Assembly (NCBI GenBank): GCA_043812795.1
Contig: JBDRLU010000008.1
Coordinates: 1 to 32,752, forward strand
Length of the DNA: 32,752 bases
Origin: JBDRLU01 sp043812795
GTDB lineage: Bacteria > Chloroflexota > Dehalococcoidia > Dehalococcoidales > UBA2162
Reading direction: 5' to 3'
The position numbers were made by a program, and so were the translations under genes. Under the pieces are notes generated by a model. It was not told where the DNA came from and searched no databases. It saw nothing but the letters and a program-made list of their open reading frames with translations. This document shows, piece after piece, positions 30,937-32,752 of this stretch (position 1 is its first letter; every line of letters begins with the position of its first letter).

Positions 30937-31179
30937 ATGGTTAAAAGGCAGGTAATGTTCACTTTCCCGCAAAAATTAATTAAAGAACCCATAATTTATA
31001 GCCTGGGCCAGCAGTTCAATATCATCACTAATATCCGCCGGGCGGATGTTACTGAAGATAGGGGTTGGGTTGTCTTAGAACTGGAGGGGGCAGAGAAGGA
31101 TATCGAAGAGGGAGTCGCCTGGGTGGGGAACAAGGGGATAAGGGTTGATCCCATCATCGGTGATGTGGTTGAGGGGTAA
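30937..31179 (+). CDS. Stand-alone NIL-domain protein
   Basis: 80 residues, ATG behind GAGGAG. The whole protein is a NIL domain (RQVMFTFPQKLIKEPIIYSL ... NIRRADVTEDRGWVVLELEG). NIL domains form the methionine-binding regulatory tail of MetN importers and are fused to ferredoxins in proteins linked to homocysteine formation in anaerobes. Here the domain is alone and ends a sulfur-amino-acid cluster, so sensing methionine/homocysteine or helping sulfur transfer are reasonable guesses. Confidence 0.88.
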   Translation: MVKRQVMFTFPQKLIKEPIIYSLGQQFNIITNIRRADVTEDRGWVVLELEGAEKDIEEGVAWVGNKGIRVDPIIGDVVEG

Positions 31180-31375
31180 TCGATAGCTTCCGCCAGATAG
31201 AAGTCATCGCTCGCTTGATGCCATAGCCGGCCAGTGTGACCAGTAAAACTATTCCGATAGAAGGTAAGACGATGATACAGGCGGCGCCCAGGATGGGTGC
31301 CAGTATCCACCATACCACCAGGGGAAGATGCCGGTGAGTAACGTCAAGTCTAGCCAGTACCGACCCGACCTTCAT
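31154..31375 (-). CDS. Small membrane protein, 73 residues
   Basis: Minus-strand ORF, ATG 31375, with GGAAGAGG upstream. Two adjoining hydrophobic helices (LPLVVWWILAPILGAACIIV and IGIVLLVTLAGYG) are followed by a basic tail (IKRAMTSIWRKL). It overlaps the NIL gene end by 26 bases tail to tail. No family is recognised; the hydrophobic pattern and ribosome-binding site support a real gene. Confidence 0.5.
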   Translation of the reverse strand: MKVGSVLARLDVTHRHLPLVVWWILAPILGAACIIVLPSIGIVLLVTLAGYGIKRAMTSIWRKLSITPQPHHR

Positions 31376-31527
31376 TTCTAGCCCTCTTCCTTCAGTATAT
31401 TTACCTATTCGATTCTAGCACGAAACAGGTATTTCTGCACAAAAAACAGGATGTTATTACATAATATCTCAGGGTGTTATTCTCTCCCCTAATCCTCAAG
31501 AAAGAGTTACACTGTTACTGAGTTTAA

Positions 31528-31749
31528 ATGAATAGTGTAATGCCTTTAATTTCCAGTATCACTGCGTTTATCTTTGCGGTGATAGTCCTCGACCAGTTCT
31601 TTGCCCGCCGAAGACCCTATCAACTCATCTGGGCTATCGGGCTGTTCATGTATTTCATTGTTTTTGCTGGGTTTTTGCGCAGTCGGGAGGTATTCGGTTT
31701 CTACCGTTTTCCTCTTATTCACGGATTCAAGAAAGTTCCAGTGGGCTGA
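31528..31749 (+). CDS. Short membrane protein, probably truncated
   Basis: 73 residues. The first ~45 (SSITAFIFAVIVLDQFFARR, then RPYQLIWAIGLFMYFIVF) resemble the start of larger multi-helix membrane proteins in which an RRRPYQL-type loop joins the first two helices. After that the frame becomes polar and ends, and other frames nearby are broken too, so this may be a degenerate gene. There is no clear ribosome-binding site. It lies 73 bases upstream of the cytochrome gene. Confidence 0.4.
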   Translation: MNSVMPLISSITAFIFAVIVLDQFFARRRPYQLIWAIGLFMYFIVFAGFLRSREVFGFYRFPLIHGFKKVPVG

Positions 31750-31822
31750 TGCCAGTATAAGATTATCCGGGCCACCACGAGGTTGGGTGGCTAGTAAAAA
31801 TACAATCAATAAGGAAGGCAAC

Positions 31823-32752
31823 TTGAGCGAGCAGTTACCGCAGAAGACAAGGGTAAAACCCACGAGGTTAGTCCTGGTGGCGATTGCCGTGGCTATCGGC
31901 GTAGGAGTTTTCTGGCTTAACAGTCCGACCCGGGCTTATGCTATTGATGAAAACAATTGTCTGGCCTGTCATGGCGATACCAAGTTGGTCAAGACTAATG
32001 GGAACGGGACTCAGATTTCACTTTTTGTCAATGAGAGAGATGTTAATGCCAGTGCTCACCGGTACATTGATTGTGTTACCTGTCACACTGCTAAGCCGCA
32101 TGAAGTAGCTACCCCGCTGACGAAGTTATCTTTAGCCGAGAAGTGTGGTAGCTGCCATCAGTATGAATATAAGCTCCACCTCCAGAGTATTCACGGAGAA
32201 CAATTAGCCCAGGGGAATTCTGACGTAGCCACTTGCGTGGACTGTCACAGCGTTAAGAGTAATCCTCATAGCGTCGTCCGGGTGCTGGAATATGCGGCTC
32301 CCACCTACAAGAAAAATATCGCGGAAACTTGTAGCACGTGCCATGGTGACAATGAAATGATGGCAACCTACGGCGTTGTCGAGAAGGTCTATGAGTCATA
32401 TATGCGCAGTTTTCATGGTAAAGCAATTCGGCTGGGGACCTATGAAATAACCCGGTTGGATGCGGCCACCTGCACTAATTGCCACGGTGTCCACGATATT
32501 AAAAGCGTATCTGACCCGACTTCGCCGGTGGCCGGCCTGGATAATCTGGCCAAAACATGTGAGCAGTGCCATGAGGGCGCCGGGGTTGAGTTTGCTCGGG
32601 GTTTCCTCGGACATGAGGAAGCTTCGCTGGAAAACGTGCCGCAAGCACATGTCGCTGAAGTATTTTTCAACACTCTATTAAGAACGGTCATTGGCTTCGG
32701 TATCCTGCTGATGCTCGTCGCTACCGTAAGATTCTCGGTTGACCGCTGGAGG
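31823..32752 (+). CDS. Membrane-anchored multiheme cytochrome c (3' end outside the window)
   Basis: Frame open from TTG 31823 (AAGGAAGG upstream) to the window end, 310 codons. An N-terminal membrane anchor or signal (~15-32, RLVLVAIAVAIGVGVFWL) precedes seven CxxCH heme motifs at C46, C84, C108, C138, C170, C217 and C246. Several additional His residues (e.g. HRYI, SIHG, SFHG) are likely distal ligands. A second hydrophobic segment begins at ~283 (FFNTLLRTVIGFGILLMLVA), so the domain outside the membrane is tethered at both ends, or a membrane cytochrome b-like part follows beyond the window. It is a candidate for quinol-linked electron transfer to an external acceptor. Confidence 0.93.
   Translation, partial: MSEQLPQKTRVKPTRLVLVAIAVAIGVGVFWLNSPTRAYAIDENNCLACHGDTKLVKTNGNGTQISLFVNERDVNASAHRYIDCVTCHTAKPHEVATPLTKLSLAEKCGSCHQYEYKLHLQSIHGEQLAQGNSDVATCVDCHSVKSNPHSVVRVLEYAAPTYKKNIAETCSTCHGDNEMMATYGVVEKVYESYMRSFHGKAIRLGTYEITRLDAATCTNCHGVHDIKSVSDPTSPVAGLDNLAKTCEQCHEGAGVEFARGFLGHEEASLENVPQAHVAEVFFNTLLRTVIGFGILLMLVATVRFSVDRWR

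Noticed and set aside
31453..31519. GTTAT/GTTAC words upstream of 31528 as a third Pho-like array
   Set aside because: Spacings are 23, 30 and 8 bases, not multiples of 11.

Overview
The window is bacterial chromosome, mostly moderately high in G+C and densely coding, with one AT-rich accessory patch at about 22.2-24.4 kb. No 16S gene or other decisive marker is present. The gene mix (DUF763, FmdB zinc ribbon, TIGR04076, DUF1461, stand-alone NIL domain, DUF2318 lipoprotein, multiheme cytochrome c, many GTG/TTG starts) looks like an anaerobic member of the Chloroflexota, possibly Dehalococcoidia. That placement is an inference.

Left part (1-6.0 kb, all minus strand): acylphosphatase (cut by the window edge), a 52-residue basic/acidic small protein, RNase III, a 38-residue peptide gene with its own promoter and terminator, a PhoB-type response regulator overlapping its PAS histidine kinase, a 431-residue protein of unknown function with a TRAM-like segment, a TIGR04076 protein and a VOC-fold protein.

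Middle (6.1-21 kb): mutS and a zinc-ribbon membrane protein; an accessory gene of unknown function; a DUF1461 membrane protein; an SRPBCC protein; a frameshifted DUF763 gene behind an FmdB protein; REP-like repeats; a YtcJ-like amidohydrolase; a three-gene ABC-2 exporter preceded by a large foldable inverted repeat; and the glgC-glgA pair for ADP-glucose-dependent glycogen synthesis.

Right part (21-32.7 kb): a 57-residue acidic small protein, tRNA-Glu(CTC), a small membrane protein, an accessory island (two unknown genes, a complex hairpin element and an IS1-like transposase), then a long sulfur/amino-acid cluster: Rrf2 regulator, cysteine synthase, cystathionine gamma-synthase/lyase family enzyme, MacB-type permease and ATPase, DUF2318 Fe/S-type lipoprotein, threonine synthase and NIL-domain protein. 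The window ends inside a membrane-anchored cytochrome c with seven heme motifs.

The most interesting signal is regulatory. An array of six GTTA-type boxes, four of them in exact 11-base register, sits between the PhoB-type regulator gene and the 38-residue peptide gene and overlaps the peptide promoter. A shorter pair with the same 11-base step lies upstream of the 57-residue protein. Together these suggest a small regulon of tiny proteins controlled by the local two-component system. A second theme is leaderless expression: rnc, mutS and the 89-residue island gene each have a -10 hexamer exactly six bases before a GTG.
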